From the NCBI RefSeq assembly GCF_045038405.1, contig NZ_CP173660.1, positions 2,480,001 through 2,544,000 on the forward strand: DNA of 64,000 bases. Direction: 5' to 3'. The DNA is from Sellimonas caecigallum (lineage in GTDB: Bacteria; Bacillota; Clostridia; Lachnospirales; Lachnospiraceae). The translations under genes were made by a program, and so were the position numbers. Below, one piece after another: positions 42,215 to 51,510 of this stretch (position 1 is the stretch's first letter; each line of letters opens with the position of its first letter). The notes under the pieces are model-generated. The model saw only the letters and a program-made list of their open reading frames with translations. It made no database searches and was not told where the DNA came from.

Positions 42215-43864
42215 ATGGGTAAAAAGAAAAATGGAAATGAGTTCCTTGTGCAAGGCAGCATTCTTGCGGCGGCGGGGATGATTTCCAGAATTATTGGTAT
42301 GATATACCGTATTCCCCTTTTGAATATAATGGGGATCACAGGACAGGGATTTTATGAAGTTGCATATCAGATTTACAATATTGCGCTGATCCTGACGTCC
42401 TACAGTCTGCCGCTTGCCGTGTCAAAACTGGTCTCTGCAAGATTGTCCAAAGGGCAGGAAAAGAATGCATACCGAATCTTAAAGACAGCTCTTTTGTTTG
42501 CGGCTGTTGTGGGAGGCGGAGTAAGCTTTCTGATTTTCTTTGGGGCGGACTTTATCGCCGGAGACATTATGAAAATGGGAATGAGTGCCTATGGCCTTCG
42601 GGTTTTAGCACCAGGTCTCTTTATCGTGGCTGTGATGGGTGTCCTCAGAGGGTATTTCCAGGGACGAGGCTCTATGGTGCCTACAGCGGTTTCCCAGATA
42701 CTGGAACAGATTATCCATGCCATTGTAAGTATTGTCGGCGCGGCAGTGCTTCTGAAGTATGGGCAGAATATTGCAGAAAAACAGGGGAACAAGCTTTACG
42801 GTCCGGCATACTCGGCGGCAGGAGCAACACTGGGCGTTATCGTCGGTGGGTTGACAGCTCTTATGTTCCTGATCCTGATTTTCTATGCATATAAAAATGT
42901 ATTGAGAAAAAAAATGTACCGGGACAAACATGCGGAGAAAGAATCTTTCCGTTTCCTTTTTCGTATCCTGATCCTTACGATCGCACCGGTCATTTTAAGT
43001 TCAACTGTTTATAATATACAAAATGTTATAGACAGTGCCATGTTTACAAGTATCATGTCTGCACAGGGATTTTCCGAAAAGTATGCGGCCGATCTTCTTG
43101 GAAGCCTTGGACAGTATTATACGCTGTTTAACGTTCCTCTTTTCATGGCAAATGCGCTGGGGTCTTCAGTCGTGCCGCCGCTTGTGCGTGCGTACGAGAA
43201 CAAAGACAGTGGCCAGGTACATCAGAAAATCGAACTTGCAATGCGAATGACGATGCTGATCGCGGTGCCGAGTGCGGTGGCATTCATCGTCATCCCAAAA
43301 GAGATGCTGGATCTCATATGGGGATCTATCGACAATACAGTTGCGGCCAACCTGTTCCGGATCGGTGCAGTCTCCATTGTGTTCTACTCGATATCTACGC
43401 TGACCAATGCGGTGCTTCAAGGGATAAACAAGATGATGGCTCCGGTCAAGAATGCGACGGTCTCCCTTATCATCCATGTAGTATGCCTTTTTATTATGCT
43501 GGTAGTTTTCCACTGGAGCATTTATGCCGTGGTGGCAAGCAAGGTTGTATTTGGCATTACGATGTGTATTCTGAATGCACACGACCTTCGGGAAGCGGTC
43601 GGGTATATACAGGAAAAGAAAAAGACGTTTATCCTTCCTACGATCGCAGCCGTGATTATGGGAGTTGTCGTTTTTGTAGTGCAATTCATGCTGGCACTTG
43701 TCATCCATGATAAAGTGGCAACTGTCATTGCCATCGTTGTAGGTGTTGTCGTATATGGAGTAGGACTGCTTGCAATTGGCGGACTGACGGAGCAGGAAAT
43801 CCGCTCAATGCCAAAAGGAATTCAGATTGCAGGTCTATTGAAAAAAGTACATTTACTGAAATAG
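42215..43864 (+). CDS. SpoVB/MurJ-type polysaccharide flippase
   Basis: A 549-residue membrane protein with about 14 helices. FLVQGSILAAAGMISRIIGMIYRIPLLNIMG and FYEVAYQIYNIALILTSYSLPLAVSKL are the SpoVB/MATE-like signature. It flips lipid-linked sugars, possibly lipid II, across the membrane during wall or spore synthesis. It stands alone between ybeY and the pyridoxamine kinase gene. Confidence 0.88.
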   Translation: MGKKKNGNEFLVQGSILAAAGMISRIIGMIYRIPLLNIMGITGQGFYEVAYQIYNIALILTSYSLPLAVSKLVSARLSKGQEKNAYRILKTALLFAAVVGGGVSFLIFFGADFIAGDIMKMGMSAYGLRVLAPGLFIVAVMGVLRGYFQGRGSMVPTAVSQILEQIIHAIVSIVGAAVLLKYGQNIAEKQGNKLYGPAYSAAGATLGVIVGGLTALMFLILIFYAYKNVLRKKMYRDKHAEKESFRFLFRILILTIAPVILSSTVYNIQNVIDSAMFTSIMSAQGFSEKYAADLLGSLGQYYTLFNVPLFMANALGSSVVPPLVRAYENKDSGQVHQKIELAMRMTMLIAVPSAVAFIVIPKEMLDLIWGSIDNTVAANLFRIGAVSIVFYSISTLTNAVLQGINKMMAPVKNATVSLIIHVVCLFIMLVVFHWSIYAVVASKVVFGITMCILNAHDLREAVGYIQEKKKTFILPTIAAVIMGVVVFVVQFMLALVIHDKVATVIAIVVGVVVYGVGLLAIGGLTEQEIRSMPKGIQIAGLLKKVHLLK

Positions 43865-43874
43865 GAGAGAGAGG

Positions 43875-44687
43875 ATGAAAAGACTGCTTTTGATTCACGA
43901 TCTCTGTTCTGCCGGCAAAGCAGGGATGATGAACATGATCCCGATACTGAATGGAATGGGCGTGGAAGTCTGTCCGATTCCCACGATGCTTCTTTCCACC
44001 CATACGGGTGGTTACGGGAAGCCGGCTGTACTTGCGGTTCCGGGGACATACGTGGAGGATTGCCTTCGGCATTACGAGAGAGAAGGGATCCGTTTTGATG
44101 CCGTGTTCATCGGATACCTGGGCAGTGCCGCAATGGCGGAGAAAGTTTTTGAACTTCTGGAAAAGATGCAGGGTATTCCTGTTATCTTTGATCCCATTAT
44201 GGGGGATCATGGAAAGTATTATTCCAATTTTGATGATTCCTACTGTAGTGCGCTAAGACGCCTTGCATCTTGTGCGGACGTTCTTTTGCCAAATATGACC
44301 GAGGCGTCATTTCTGTCTGGTAAACCGTACAGAGATGAGGCGGACGATAACGAGGTGCTTGATATGGCAAAGCATCTGACAACACTTGGGGCAGGAACTG
44401 TCGTTATCACAAGTGCAGTTTCCGGAAAAGAAAAGATCCGGACTGCCATCTGGGAAAAAGGTATATTTGAGATCCAGGAAAGGGAAAAGGTCCCATATAT
44501 GTCTCACGGGACAGGGGATCTGTTTGACGGAGTCTTTGCAGGTGTCTATATAAATGGAGCCAAATGCGGAGAATGCGTAAAGAAAGCATCGGATTTTGTT
44601 GCGGACTGCCTTCAGATGAAAGCAGAAGAAGGGACGCCGGAAAGGGACGGTCTTCCTTTTGAGACGCTTTTGCGTCGGCTTGTATAA
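43875..44687 (+). CDS. pyridoxamine kinase (PfkB fold)
   Basis: A 270-residue PdxY/PdxK-like kinase: HDLCSAGKAGMMNMIPILNGMGVEVCPIPTMLLSTHTGGYG, VIFDPIMGDHGKYYSNFDD, NMTEASFLSG and SHGTGDLFDGVFAG with the catalytic aspartate. It phosphorylates pyridoxal or pyridoxamine in B6 salvage. It starts 11 bases after the flippase stop, so they are probably in one operon. Confidence 0.88.
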   Translation: MKRLLLIHDLCSAGKAGMMNMIPILNGMGVEVCPIPTMLLSTHTGGYGKPAVLAVPGTYVEDCLRHYEREGIRFDAVFIGYLGSAAMAEKVFELLEKMQGIPVIFDPIMGDHGKYYSNFDDSYCSALRRLASCADVLLPNMTEASFLSGKPYRDEADDNEVLDMAKHLTTLGAGTVVITSAVSGKEKIRTAIWEKGIFEIQEREKVPYMSHGTGDLFDGVFAGVYINGAKCGECVKKASDFVADCLQMKAEEGTPERDGLPFETLLRRLV

Positions 44688-44733
44688 ATTCTGTCATTTT
44701 GCCGATACTGTATAAAAAAGGAGAGGACTTCTT

Positions 44734-45117
44734 ATGAAAAGATACGGTATCTGGTATTGTGTGATTTTTGCCTGCTGTCTTGGACTTCTGGGGGCTGCTT
44801 ATCAGATCAGCTTCCATTACGCGGAAGAGAAAGCCAGGCAGGAAGCCAAAATTGAGGAGGCAAAGATTCAGGAAGCACAGAAAGAAGCAGGATATGAAGT
44901 TTCCGCCAAAGGAAGCAAAGGCGAGGACGAAGTGTTTTATTTGATGGATCTCAATGGGTTTGTGGCTGTATATAAATCCGATAAGACGACGATCTATGAA
45001 TACACAAATATCGTTACAGCGGATCTGCCAGAAGATGTGCGCCAAGAAATAGAGAAGGGAAAGGAAATCCGCACTGTCAAAAAACTGTACGGATTTCTGG
45101 AGAATTACTCCAGTTAA
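44734..45117 (+). CDS. BofC C-terminal-domain-like membrane-anchored protein
   Basis: A 127-residue protein with one N-terminal helix (YCVIFACCLGLLGAAYQISF), a charged coiled region rich in E, A and K (residues about 30-60), and a C-terminal domain with VFYLMDLNGFVAVYKSDKTTIYEYTNI. That last domain resembles the BofC C-terminal domain, known from sporulation checkpoint proteins. Role inferred only from this resemblance. Confidence 0.65.
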   Translation: MKRYGIWYCVIFACCLGLLGAAYQISFHYAEEKARQEAKIEEAKIQEAQKEAGYEVSAKGSKGEDEVFYLMDLNGFVAVYKSDKTTIYEYTNIVTADLPEDVRQEIEKGKEIRTVKKLYGFLENYSS

Positions 45118-45150
45118 GTAAGAAAGTAAAAAGAGAAAGGTACAAAGGAT

Positions 45151-45372
45151 ATGAAAGAAGAACGGATTCGAAGAATCAACGAATTATATCATAAGTCAAA
45201 AGCTGAAGGCCTCACAGAAGAGGAAAAGATAGAGCAGAAGATTTTGCGTCAGGAATATATCGATGCATTCCGGGAAAATCTGAGAGGGCAGCTTAACAAT
45301 ATTTCCATCAAAGAAAAAGATGGCTCGATAACCAACCTGGGCGAAAAGTATGGAAAGAAAAAAACACATTAG
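45151..45372 (+). CDS. DUF896 family protein (YnzC-like)
   Basis: A 73-residue protein: RIRRINELYHKSKAEGLTEEEKIEQKILRQEYIDAFRENLRGQLNNI is the DUF896 two-helix signature. Bacillus members are small SOS-region or unassigned proteins. The end overlaps the next gene by 23 bases. Confidence 0.9.
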   Translation: MKEERIRRINELYHKSKAEGLTEEEKIEQKILRQEYIDAFRENLRGQLNNISIKEKDGSITNLGEKYGKKKTH

Positions 45373-45934
45373 GGAAGCGATCATCAGGAAAAGAGATGCC
45401 ATGCCGGAGGAAGAAAGGCATGAAAAGAGCCTTCGGATTGCAGAGAAAATAAAGGATCTCCCAGTCTACCAAAAGGCACATGTTCTTCTCATTTACAGAA
45501 ATTTCCGCTCGGAGGTAGAAACAGAAGTAATTTTTGACGATGCGTGGAAACGAAATAAAACAGTCTGTGCCCCGAGAGTGGAAGGGAATGAGATCCGTTT
45601 CTGTCAGGTAAGAAGCCGGGAAGATTTTGAGAGCGGAGTGTGGGGGATCCAGGAGCCGAAAATGTCGTGCCCGGTTTTTCGGGAGGCGGAAAAAGGTGTG
45701 GATATCTTTGCCATTCTTCCCGGGACGGTTTTTGATAAAAAGGGCAGAAGGATCGGCTACGGAGGGGGATATTATGACCGCTACCTGGAAGGAAGAGAGA
45801 ATATCCGCACAGCGGCGCTGGGGTTTGATATCCAGGTATTGGACAAGATTCCTTCTGGTCCGTTTGACGTTTGCCCGGAGATGATCGTAACAGAGAGTCA
45901 TATTTACATGCAGAGGAGGGAAGAACATGTATAG
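45350..45934 (+). CDS. 5-formyltetrahydrofolate cyclo-ligase
   Basis: A 194-residue MTHFS-family enzyme. Motifs are RKRDAMPEEERHEKSLRIAEKI, YRNFRSEVETEVIF, FAILPGTVFDKKGRRIGYGGGYYDRYL. It uses ATP to turn 5-formyl-THF into 5,10-methenyl-THF. It overlaps DUF896 upstream and DUF4250 downstream, a tight core operon. Confidence 0.92.
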   Translation: MERKKHIREAIIRKRDAMPEEERHEKSLRIAEKIKDLPVYQKAHVLLIYRNFRSEVETEVIFDDAWKRNKTVCAPRVEGNEIRFCQVRSREDFESGVWGIQEPKMSCPVFREAEKGVDIFAILPGTVFDKKGRRIGYGGGYYDRYLEGRENIRTAALGFDIQVLDKIPSGPFDVCPEMIVTESHIYMQRREEHV

Positions 45935-46106
45935 TCTGCCAAAAGATCCGGTCATGATGCTGAGCGCAGTCAATATGAAACTGAGAGACTATTATCCGAA
46001 CCTGGATGCCATGTGTGAGGATATGGGCGTGGAAAAAGCAAAGATCTGTTCTGCGCTTGGAGCTATCGATTATGAATACGATTCGGAAAGAAATCAGTTT
46101 GTGTAA
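45927..46106 (+). CDS. DUF4250 family protein
   Basis: A 59-residue protein (MYSLPKDPVMMLSAVNMKL, YYPNLDAMCEDMGVEKAKI). This is the DUF4250 pattern, a short helical protein of unknown function common in Clostridia. It overlaps the cyclo-ligase stop by 8 bases, has GGAGGG upstream and is followed at once by a terminator. Confidence 0.85.
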   Translation: MYSLPKDPVMMLSAVNMKLRDYYPNLDAMCEDMGVEKAKICSALGAIDYEYDSERNQFV

Positions 46107-46143
46107 GCAGAAAGCAGTTTATCTACTTTCTGCTTGCTTTTTA
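46107..46143 (+). terminator. intrinsic terminator ending the folate operon
   Basis: GCAGAAAG and CTTTCTGC form a perfect 8-bp stem followed by TTGCTTTTT directly after the DUF4250 stop. Confidence 0.85.
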
Positions 46144-46162
46144 TATATGCCCGTGCTATACT
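46134..46162 (+). promoter_or_regulatory. sigma-A-type promoter for the SipW operon
   Basis: TTGCTT (46134-46139) and TATACT (46157-46162) are 17 bases apart. They lie just behind the terminator and about 180 bases before the first gene of the operon. The leader between holds a small GGCTG...CAGCC stem and a CTGAAAC...GTTTCAG stem near 46211-46231. Confidence 0.55.
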
Positions 46163-46341
46163 GTAGACATTTCTAAAAAGGCTGCATCAGACAGCCATTC
46201 TATTTTGTCTGAAACGATTCTGTTTCAGCAATCCCAATTTATTTTATTGAGACAAAGCAGGACGAGCAGAGGAGGTGGTTCCCTTGGTGGTTTTATTTTT
46301 GTACCTATTTACTGAATAAAGGATGATTATGGAGGAATTTT

Positions 46342-47001
46342 ATGAGAAAAAATAGAATATGGAAGGCGATTATCGCCATGGCGCTTGTGGGAACCGCCTG
46401 TTTTGGCGCTCTTAGCGGACTGTCTGCGTATTTTACAGATTCTGATGAGAAGATCAACACGGTAACAGTTGGAAATGTAAAGACAGACTTGGAAGAACCG
46501 GGATGGGAGGATGTGCCGGAAGACGACAAGCAGGATATTACTCCGAACGAAATGATCCAGAAAGATCCGGAAATCACGAACACGGGGAAAAATGATGCTT
46601 TTGTCTTCGCTGAAGTACAGATTCCGGTTAAAAATATAGTCTGTGTGGGAGAGGATGGACAGAAGCTTCCTGCCGCTGAGACGGAACTTTTTTCCTATGA
46701 AATCCAGGAAGGATGGACCAAGATCAAGGAGGAGGATGTTGGAGAAAACGACGAGGAGAAATTCCGGAAATATGTCTATGCGTACGGAAGCGAAACAGAG
46801 TGCATGATGCTCAAACCGGGCGAGACGACACCGCCGCTTTTTACTGACATCACACTTGTCAATGCAGTGGAAGGACAGATCGATGACGCTACATTGGAAA
46901 TCCCGGTAAAGAGCTATGCGATCCAGGCGGAAAACGCAGGAGATTCCAAATTGCCGGAAGATATTTACGATATGTATATGAAGCAAAACCAGGAAGGATA
47001 A
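46342..47001 (+). CDS. SipW-dependent secreted protein, TasA/camelysin-like
   Basis: A 219-residue protein. The N-terminus (MALVGTACFGALSGLSAYFTDSDEKINTVTVGNVKTDLEEP) is the SipW-cognate signal plus the start of the TasA/camelysin beta-sandwich: AYFTD directly after the hydrophobic stretch and VTVGNV. TNTGKNDAFVFAEVQIP and FTDITLVNAVEGQID follow. Such proteins build extracellular fibres. It opens a five-gene operon that ends in the SipW-type signal peptidase at 50692. Confidence 0.85.
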   Translation: MRKNRIWKAIIAMALVGTACFGALSGLSAYFTDSDEKINTVTVGNVKTDLEEPGWEDVPEDDKQDITPNEMIQKDPEITNTGKNDAFVFAEVQIPVKNIVCVGEDGQKLPAAETELFSYEIQEGWTKIKEEDVGENDEEKFRKYVYAYGSETECMMLKPGETTPPLFTDITLVNAVEGQIDDATLEIPVKSYAIQAENAGDSKLPEDIYDMYMKQNQEG

Positions 47002-47016
47002 AAGAAGGGAGCGGCT

Positions 47017-47538
47017 ATGAGAAGATGGACCAGGAAACTCTGTATACTGGCTGTTCTGGGAGGTTTTCTCTTTGGAGGCATCAAATTGTACCAGGGTCTT
47101 GCCGGGGTGGCGGATGCATATCTATCCAACTTGGATGAAAAGGTCAATGTAGTCCGTGCCGGAAGCAATAAAAGCCATATCGAGGAAGAGTTTACCCCGC
47201 CGGATGAAGTAAAGCCGGATACGGAATATGAAAAAGTTGTGACAGTCAAAAATGATACGGATACCGACTGCTATGTCAGAGTCATCGCGGAAACCTGGGA
47301 CAGTGCAGTACATGTAACTATGGACGTGAATACTAAGGACTGGTCTGAAAAAGGAGAGGATGGGTATTATTATTATCAACACATCCTTGGACCAGGGGAA
47401 GAGACAGAACCGATCATTCGTGCGGTGCGTACACACGACGAGGCAGTTCCGTTTGAAGTGATCGTGTACGAGGAGACGGTCCAGGCAGCAGGGTACGACT
47501 CTCCCATAGAAGCGTTTGCATCCATAAAGGGAAAGTAA
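47017..47538 (+). CDS. second SipW-operon secreted protein
   Basis: A 173-residue exported protein. The start is basic, with a hydrophobic stretch (CILAVLGGFLFGGIKLYQGLAGVADAYLSNLDEKVNVVRAGSN) that fits a SipW-type signal. A beta-sandwich pattern follows (YEKVVTVKNDTDTDCYVRVIAETWD, EAVPFEVIVYEETVQAAGYDS). It is shorter than the first gene and spaced 15 bases from it. Confidence 0.75.
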   Translation: MRRWTRKLCILAVLGGFLFGGIKLYQGLAGVADAYLSNLDEKVNVVRAGSNKSHIEEEFTPPDEVKPDTEYEKVVTVKNDTDTDCYVRVIAETWDSAVHVTMDVNTKDWSEKGEDGYYYYQHILGPGEETEPIIRAVRTHDEAVPFEVIVYEETVQAAGYDSPIEAFASIKGK

Positions 47539-47550
47539 GGAGGAATCAAT

Positions 47551-49545
47551 TTGAAGAAATGGAAAACACTCTTTATTACTGTCTGTATGGCGTTCCTTCT
47601 GGGATTTGGAGGCATCGTCTCCCATGCAGCAACCCATGTCCCTGCTCTCGAAGCAGCAAAGCAGGAAGGAAGTGATATTACAGTCAAAAATTATGGGGAT
47701 CCGGAAAACTCTGACTATTCTTTCCGGCTGAAGAGGACAGAACAGACGACATGTACATGGACAGATGCAAGTGGAGTTAATGGGAAAAAGCCGTATCATC
47801 AGAAAGGAGCCTCCATCGAACGGTGGGGACAGATGGTCACGAGCGACGCGCAGAAAGGGAAAATTTCCTGTTATCTTACAAATATGGGAAATTACAAAGG
47901 AAAAAGCACGAATCTGAAGATCACATTTACAGACTGGCCAGATTATCGAACCGAATCAGGGGAAAGATACTACCCGGTAGTAGGCGTAGTTCTGTCACTT
48001 ACGACAGATCTCTATGGGCTGACTTTCAGCGACATTTGGTATGAAGCAAAACTGGAAATATTTGACGATCAGGGGAATCCTTTGAAAGTGGATATGACCT
48101 ATCGGGCGGAAGATCTGGATTACGGACAGATACTTGGGATCAGCAAAAACGACTCGTTAAGCGGGATGAATATACCGGAAGACAGCAGAGTTTATTACAA
48201 GGAAGAGGACGGATTCCATTATTTCTATGCAGATAACATAGATTCGCAGGAGTATGAAAAGGACAGTGTACAAATCCAGTACGAAGATACATCAGTCTTT
48301 ACGCTTAGAGTAGGAGGAGGTGTGGCGCTTCCTGGAACATGCACATATGAGAAGTATGTCACTAAGCAGCTTCAGGAAGCTTATTCCAAATTTGAAATCT
48401 ACATGGAAGGAGAGCGGGCTGTAGAGGAAGTAAATGAAGGCGGAGTCACGCTAGGATGGATTGCCGGTTCCGCGAAAGGATATGGGAAATTCATCACTCC
48501 AACTCCGCAGAAAAATGTGTCAAAGACAGACATTCACGGATCTGAGCCATACGAGTATCAGGTTAATTTCAAAATACCGGAGTGTCAGCCGGCGGATTAT
48601 TATGAATATATCGTGATGACAGATACACTGCCTGAAGCTGTGACATGCGATACTGTGACGGTGTTTGATGCTGATAACGAAAAAGAAGTCACTTCATCTT
48701 TCGATATACAGACAGAAAAAGGCGTGCAAGATAAAGTCGAAGTAAGAGCAAAAGATACCAGTTCTGGCTGGATCTATGGGAAGACGCTGGAAGTACGCAT
48801 TACTGTACATAAGCGGCCGGATTATATATTCGGAAACTCTAATGAAATAAGCAACACTGCATTTCTGAAAACGGATCTCGGAGAAAAGGAAAGCAAACCA
48901 GTCACGAACCGTTTCTATTTTCAAATTCAAACTGAAGTCAAGAATGGAACCATTACCTCATCAGATCAAAAAGCAGAAGCCGGGAGCACAAAGAAAATTC
49001 AGTATGCTCCGGAGGAAGGATTTGAACTGGAATCCATATCTGTGGACGGAAATACAATCGATCCGTCTAAATTCCCTTCGGAATATTCTTTTACAAAACT
49101 CAATGCGGACCATCAGATAAAGGTTATTTACAACAGAAATCCTGTATTGACGATCACAAAAGAAGTAAAAGGGGCCTATGAACCCTACGGCGTGCCTACC
49201 TTTCTGTTCCGGATTTCCGGAGAGGACATCGATGGCGGAAAACGAACTTTTTACCGAATGATTTCCTTTGATGACCCTTTCGGAGAGGAGGAAATCCGAA
49301 GAAAATCTGTCACTGTGAATGTTCCTGCAGGAACGTGGACCGTCTGCGAGATAGAGGTGGCACGTTATCGTTTTACAGGCATCAAAGAAGTAGAACATGG
49401 TACAGTAAAGGGAGAGGAGGCAGAACTTCAGACGCTGGATCACAATGATGCCAAAGCAACATTCTGCAATGAACTTTCCAATTACAGGAATTTGAGTCAT
49501 AATGACGTGACTGTCAATCGATTTGGAAAAGAGGTGGGCGAATGA
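47551..49545 (+). CDS. large secreted surface protein of the SipW operon
   Basis: A 664-residue protein with a signal peptide (FITVCMAFLLGFGGIVSHAA). It has several beta domains: an N-terminal domain to about 300, a DUF11/pilin-like domain at about 315-450 (KNVSKTDIHGSEPYEYQVNF, YIVMTDTLPEAV) and a C-terminal domain with ITKEVKGAYEPYGVPTFLFRISGED. The last resembles isopeptide-bonded pilin domains. There is no C-terminal sorting signal. It starts with TTG after AAGGAGG. It is probably a fibre or matrix component. Confidence 0.75.
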   Translation: MKKWKTLFITVCMAFLLGFGGIVSHAATHVPALEAAKQEGSDITVKNYGDPENSDYSFRLKRTEQTTCTWTDASGVNGKKPYHQKGASIERWGQMVTSDAQKGKISCYLTNMGNYKGKSTNLKITFTDWPDYRTESGERYYPVVGVVLSLTTDLYGLTFSDIWYEAKLEIFDDQGNPLKVDMTYRAEDLDYGQILGISKNDSLSGMNIPEDSRVYYKEEDGFHYFYADNIDSQEYEKDSVQIQYEDTSVFTLRVGGGVALPGTCTYEKYVTKQLQEAYSKFEIYMEGERAVEEVNEGGVTLGWIAGSAKGYGKFITPTPQKNVSKTDIHGSEPYEYQVNFKIPECQPADYYEYIVMTDTLPEAVTCDTVTVFDADNEKEVTSSFDIQTEKGVQDKVEVRAKDTSSGWIYGKTLEVRITVHKRPDYIFGNSNEISNTAFLKTDLGEKESKPVTNRFYFQIQTEVKNGTITSSDQKAEAGSTKKIQYAPEEGFELESISVDGNTIDPSKFPSEYSFTKLNADHQIKVIYNRNPVLTITKEVKGAYEPYGVPTFLFRISGEDIDGGKRTFYRMISFDDPFGEEEIRRKSVTVNVPAGTWTVCEIEVARYRFTGIKEVEHGTVKGEEAELQTLDHNDAKATFCNELSNYRNLSHNDVTVNRFGKEVGE

Positions 49546-50699
49546 AAAAGAAGATACAAATCGTCCCTGCGGTTCTGATCATGTTGTCTGTTCTTGGCAT
49601 GTCGGCATCCGCATCCGGAGAAAAAGAGACATCTGTCACATCCCGATTTCGAACAGGAGAGGTGCGGATTGCCATCCGGCAGGAAACTGTGGAAGAGGCT
49701 CGGAATCTTGTGCCAGGGAAACCAGTCAGCATGCCGACGGATATTGAAGTCCAGGGAGACAGCTGCTATGTAAGAGTGCGGCTTTTAACAGATGCCAAGG
49801 AGGAGATACCGCTTACATGTTTCGGCGGAATTCCGGACGGTTGGATCGAAAAAGGCAAGTATCTTTACTATGAAAAACCGATTTCTCATGGCGAGAGCGT
49901 CAAGGTTTACAAAACATTTGCTCTGCCACAATCATGGGATCAGGATAAGATTGACAAGGAAAATATCCAAATTCAGACCGAGGCAGATGCTGTCCAGAGC
50001 CGGAACTTTGAACCGGATTTTACATCAGATACACCGTGGGGCGACACGGAGATCCTGGAGGCAAATGAACCGGAAGAGGGGTATACATTCCGCCTTATGG
50101 ATTCTGATGCCGGGCTTTGTAAAGTCATCCTGGAGGGCGATCGGATCGCGGCAAATCCAGATACATTTTTTGAAGATTTTGGAGATCTGGCCCCGGGAGA
50201 TGTTTTCCAAGGAGAGATCCAAATCAAAAATAACTTTCCGGTTACAGAGACGTTGTGGATGAAAGTGGCGGCAGAACTGGAAAGTGAACTGATTCAGGAG
50301 ATGCATCTGACGATTACGGAAAAGAGCGGAGAAACTGTATACGACGATAATCTGGATCCGGATTCCCTTTCCAAATTCCAATTTTTGCGAGAATATGGTC
50401 CGGGAGAGGAAGACACGCTTTCTTTCTCCTTATCAATCCCAGAGAATCTGGACAACGCATATGCGAGGAAAAACGGTTCTATGACATGGACATTCCTGGG
50501 GCAAAGTGCTATGGCAGATCCGCCGGAACAGGGAAATTCAGGAGGAGACATCATGCCGGATCAGAAAGAACCGGTAAAAACAGGAGAGAGGTCGATTTCC
50601 GGTTTGTTCTTGATTTTCGCAGCCGCCGGATGTACGATTTTTGGATGCGCTTATGGATGGATCCGGAGGAAAAGAAAGGAAAAGAGACGGCATGTTTAG
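49542..50699 (+). CDS. cell-wall-anchored protein of the SipW operon
   Basis: A 385-residue protein. The signal peptide is followed by two TasA-like beta regions (YVRVRLLTDAKEEIPLTCFGG, FGDLAPGDVFQGEIQIKN). The C-terminus has VKTGE, a hydrophobic helix (SGLFLIFAAAGCTIFGCAYGW) and RRKRKEKRRHV. This is a sortase-type signal of the xxKTGD/E kind seen in Clostridia. It likely links the fibre to the wall. It overlaps both neighbours. Confidence 0.78.
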   Translation: MKKKIQIVPAVLIMLSVLGMSASASGEKETSVTSRFRTGEVRIAIRQETVEEARNLVPGKPVSMPTDIEVQGDSCYVRVRLLTDAKEEIPLTCFGGIPDGWIEKGKYLYYEKPISHGESVKVYKTFALPQSWDQDKIDKENIQIQTEADAVQSRNFEPDFTSDTPWGDTEILEANEPEEGYTFRLMDSDAGLCKVILEGDRIAANPDTFFEDFGDLAPGDVFQGEIQIKNNFPVTETLWMKVAAELESELIQEMHLTITEKSGETVYDDNLDPDSLSKFQFLREYGPGEEDTLSFSLSIPENLDNAYARKNGSMTWTFLGQSAMADPPEQGNSGGDIMPDQKEPVKTGERSISGLFLIFAAAGCTIFGCAYGWIRRKRKEKRRHV

Positions 50700-51162
50700 G
50701 ATGCTTGACCGGATGCAGGCCTTTCTTCTGGCGGCGTATCTGTTTTTTATCGGAATTCTTCCTTTGGCTGGTTTGGAACCTTTTGGAGTACTTTCAGGAT
50801 CTATGACACCGACGGTGCGGGCAGGAGATCTTGTATATCTGAAAAAAGACGATATCCATCCTATTTCGACCGGCGATGTGATTGCGTTTCGGCTCTCTGG
50901 CGGAAGCTTTGTCCTTCACAGAGTACAGAGAAAAGAAAACGGCGCTTTTGTGACAAAAGGGGATGCAAACGAAACGGAAGATTTCAGTCCGGTAGCGGAA
51001 GATCAGGTATATGGGAAAATGGTGTTTGTTCTCCGAAAAGGGGCTGTTATCTACGATGCTCTGCGTAGTTACAGAACACTTCTCTATCTGGCAGGGTATT
51101 TTCTTGTGCGTGGAATTTTCAGAAAAGGACAGAAAAGGAAACGCATGTATCGCATTGGTTGA
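50692..51162 (+). CDS. sipW: signal peptidase I, SipW type
   Basis: A 156-residue S26 membrane peptidase: LEPFGVLSGSMTPTVRAGDLVYLKK holds the nucleophile serine, and SFVLHRVQRKENGAFVTKGDANETEDF contains the histidine (HRV) that replaces lysine in SipW/archaeal-type enzymes. Two membrane helices flank the domain. It processes the special signal peptides of TasA-like proteins. It overlaps the anchored protein by 8 bases, so the operon includes its own processor. Confidence 0.9.
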   Translation: MFRMLDRMQAFLLAAYLFFIGILPLAGLEPFGVLSGSMTPTVRAGDLVYLKKDDIHPISTGDVIAFRLSGGSFVLHRVQRKENGAFVTKGDANETEDFSPVAEDQVYGKMVFVLRKGAVIYDALRSYRTLLYLAGYFLVRGIFRKGQKRKRMYRIG

Positions 51163-51245
51163 TTTAATTTCAAAAAGTATCTTTTGCCTCCATTGTTTTA
51201 TTATGCTGTCGGCGTATAATGGAGGCAAAGGAGAGAAAGAAAAAA

Positions 51246-51383
51246 ATGGATAAAATCAAATTTGCAGAAAATCTTTCCAGGTTAAGGAAAGAAAAGAAAA
51301 TTACACAGGAAGAACTGGCTAAATTTGTCGGGGTAACAAAAGCCACAGTTTCAAAGTGGGAAACGGGAGTTTCCCAAAGATAA
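51246..51383 (+). pseudogene. xre gene cut by the mobile region
   Basis: From ATG 51246 it reads FAENLSRLRKEKKITQEELAKFVGVTKATVSKWETGVSQ, then RSTOP. The rest of an XRE protein should continue as QPDI(S/T). The break at about 51376 is the left edge of the inserted mobile region. In related genomes such genes precede ABC transporter operons; here the ABC ATPase tail appears only at 61.87 kb. Confidence 0.8.
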
Positions 51384-51444
51384 AGATACCACATCAATCC
51401 CACGCTGACTTTTGCTCAATCGATACAGCCGGAGGGCTGGATAA

Positions 51445-51496
51445 CAAGAAAAGGCGGTATGCGCCCCGTGGAGGGGTAGCGTACCGCCTTTTCTTG
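51445..51496. repeat. 15-bp perfect inverted repeat
   Basis: CAAGAAAAGGCGGTA (51445-51459) and TACCGCCTTTTCTTG (51482-51496) enclose CCCC...GGGG. It lies just before the oriT-like site and may be a terminator or structure of the transfer region. Confidence 0.6.
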
Positions 51497-51510
51497 TGGG
51501 GGTTTCCAAA

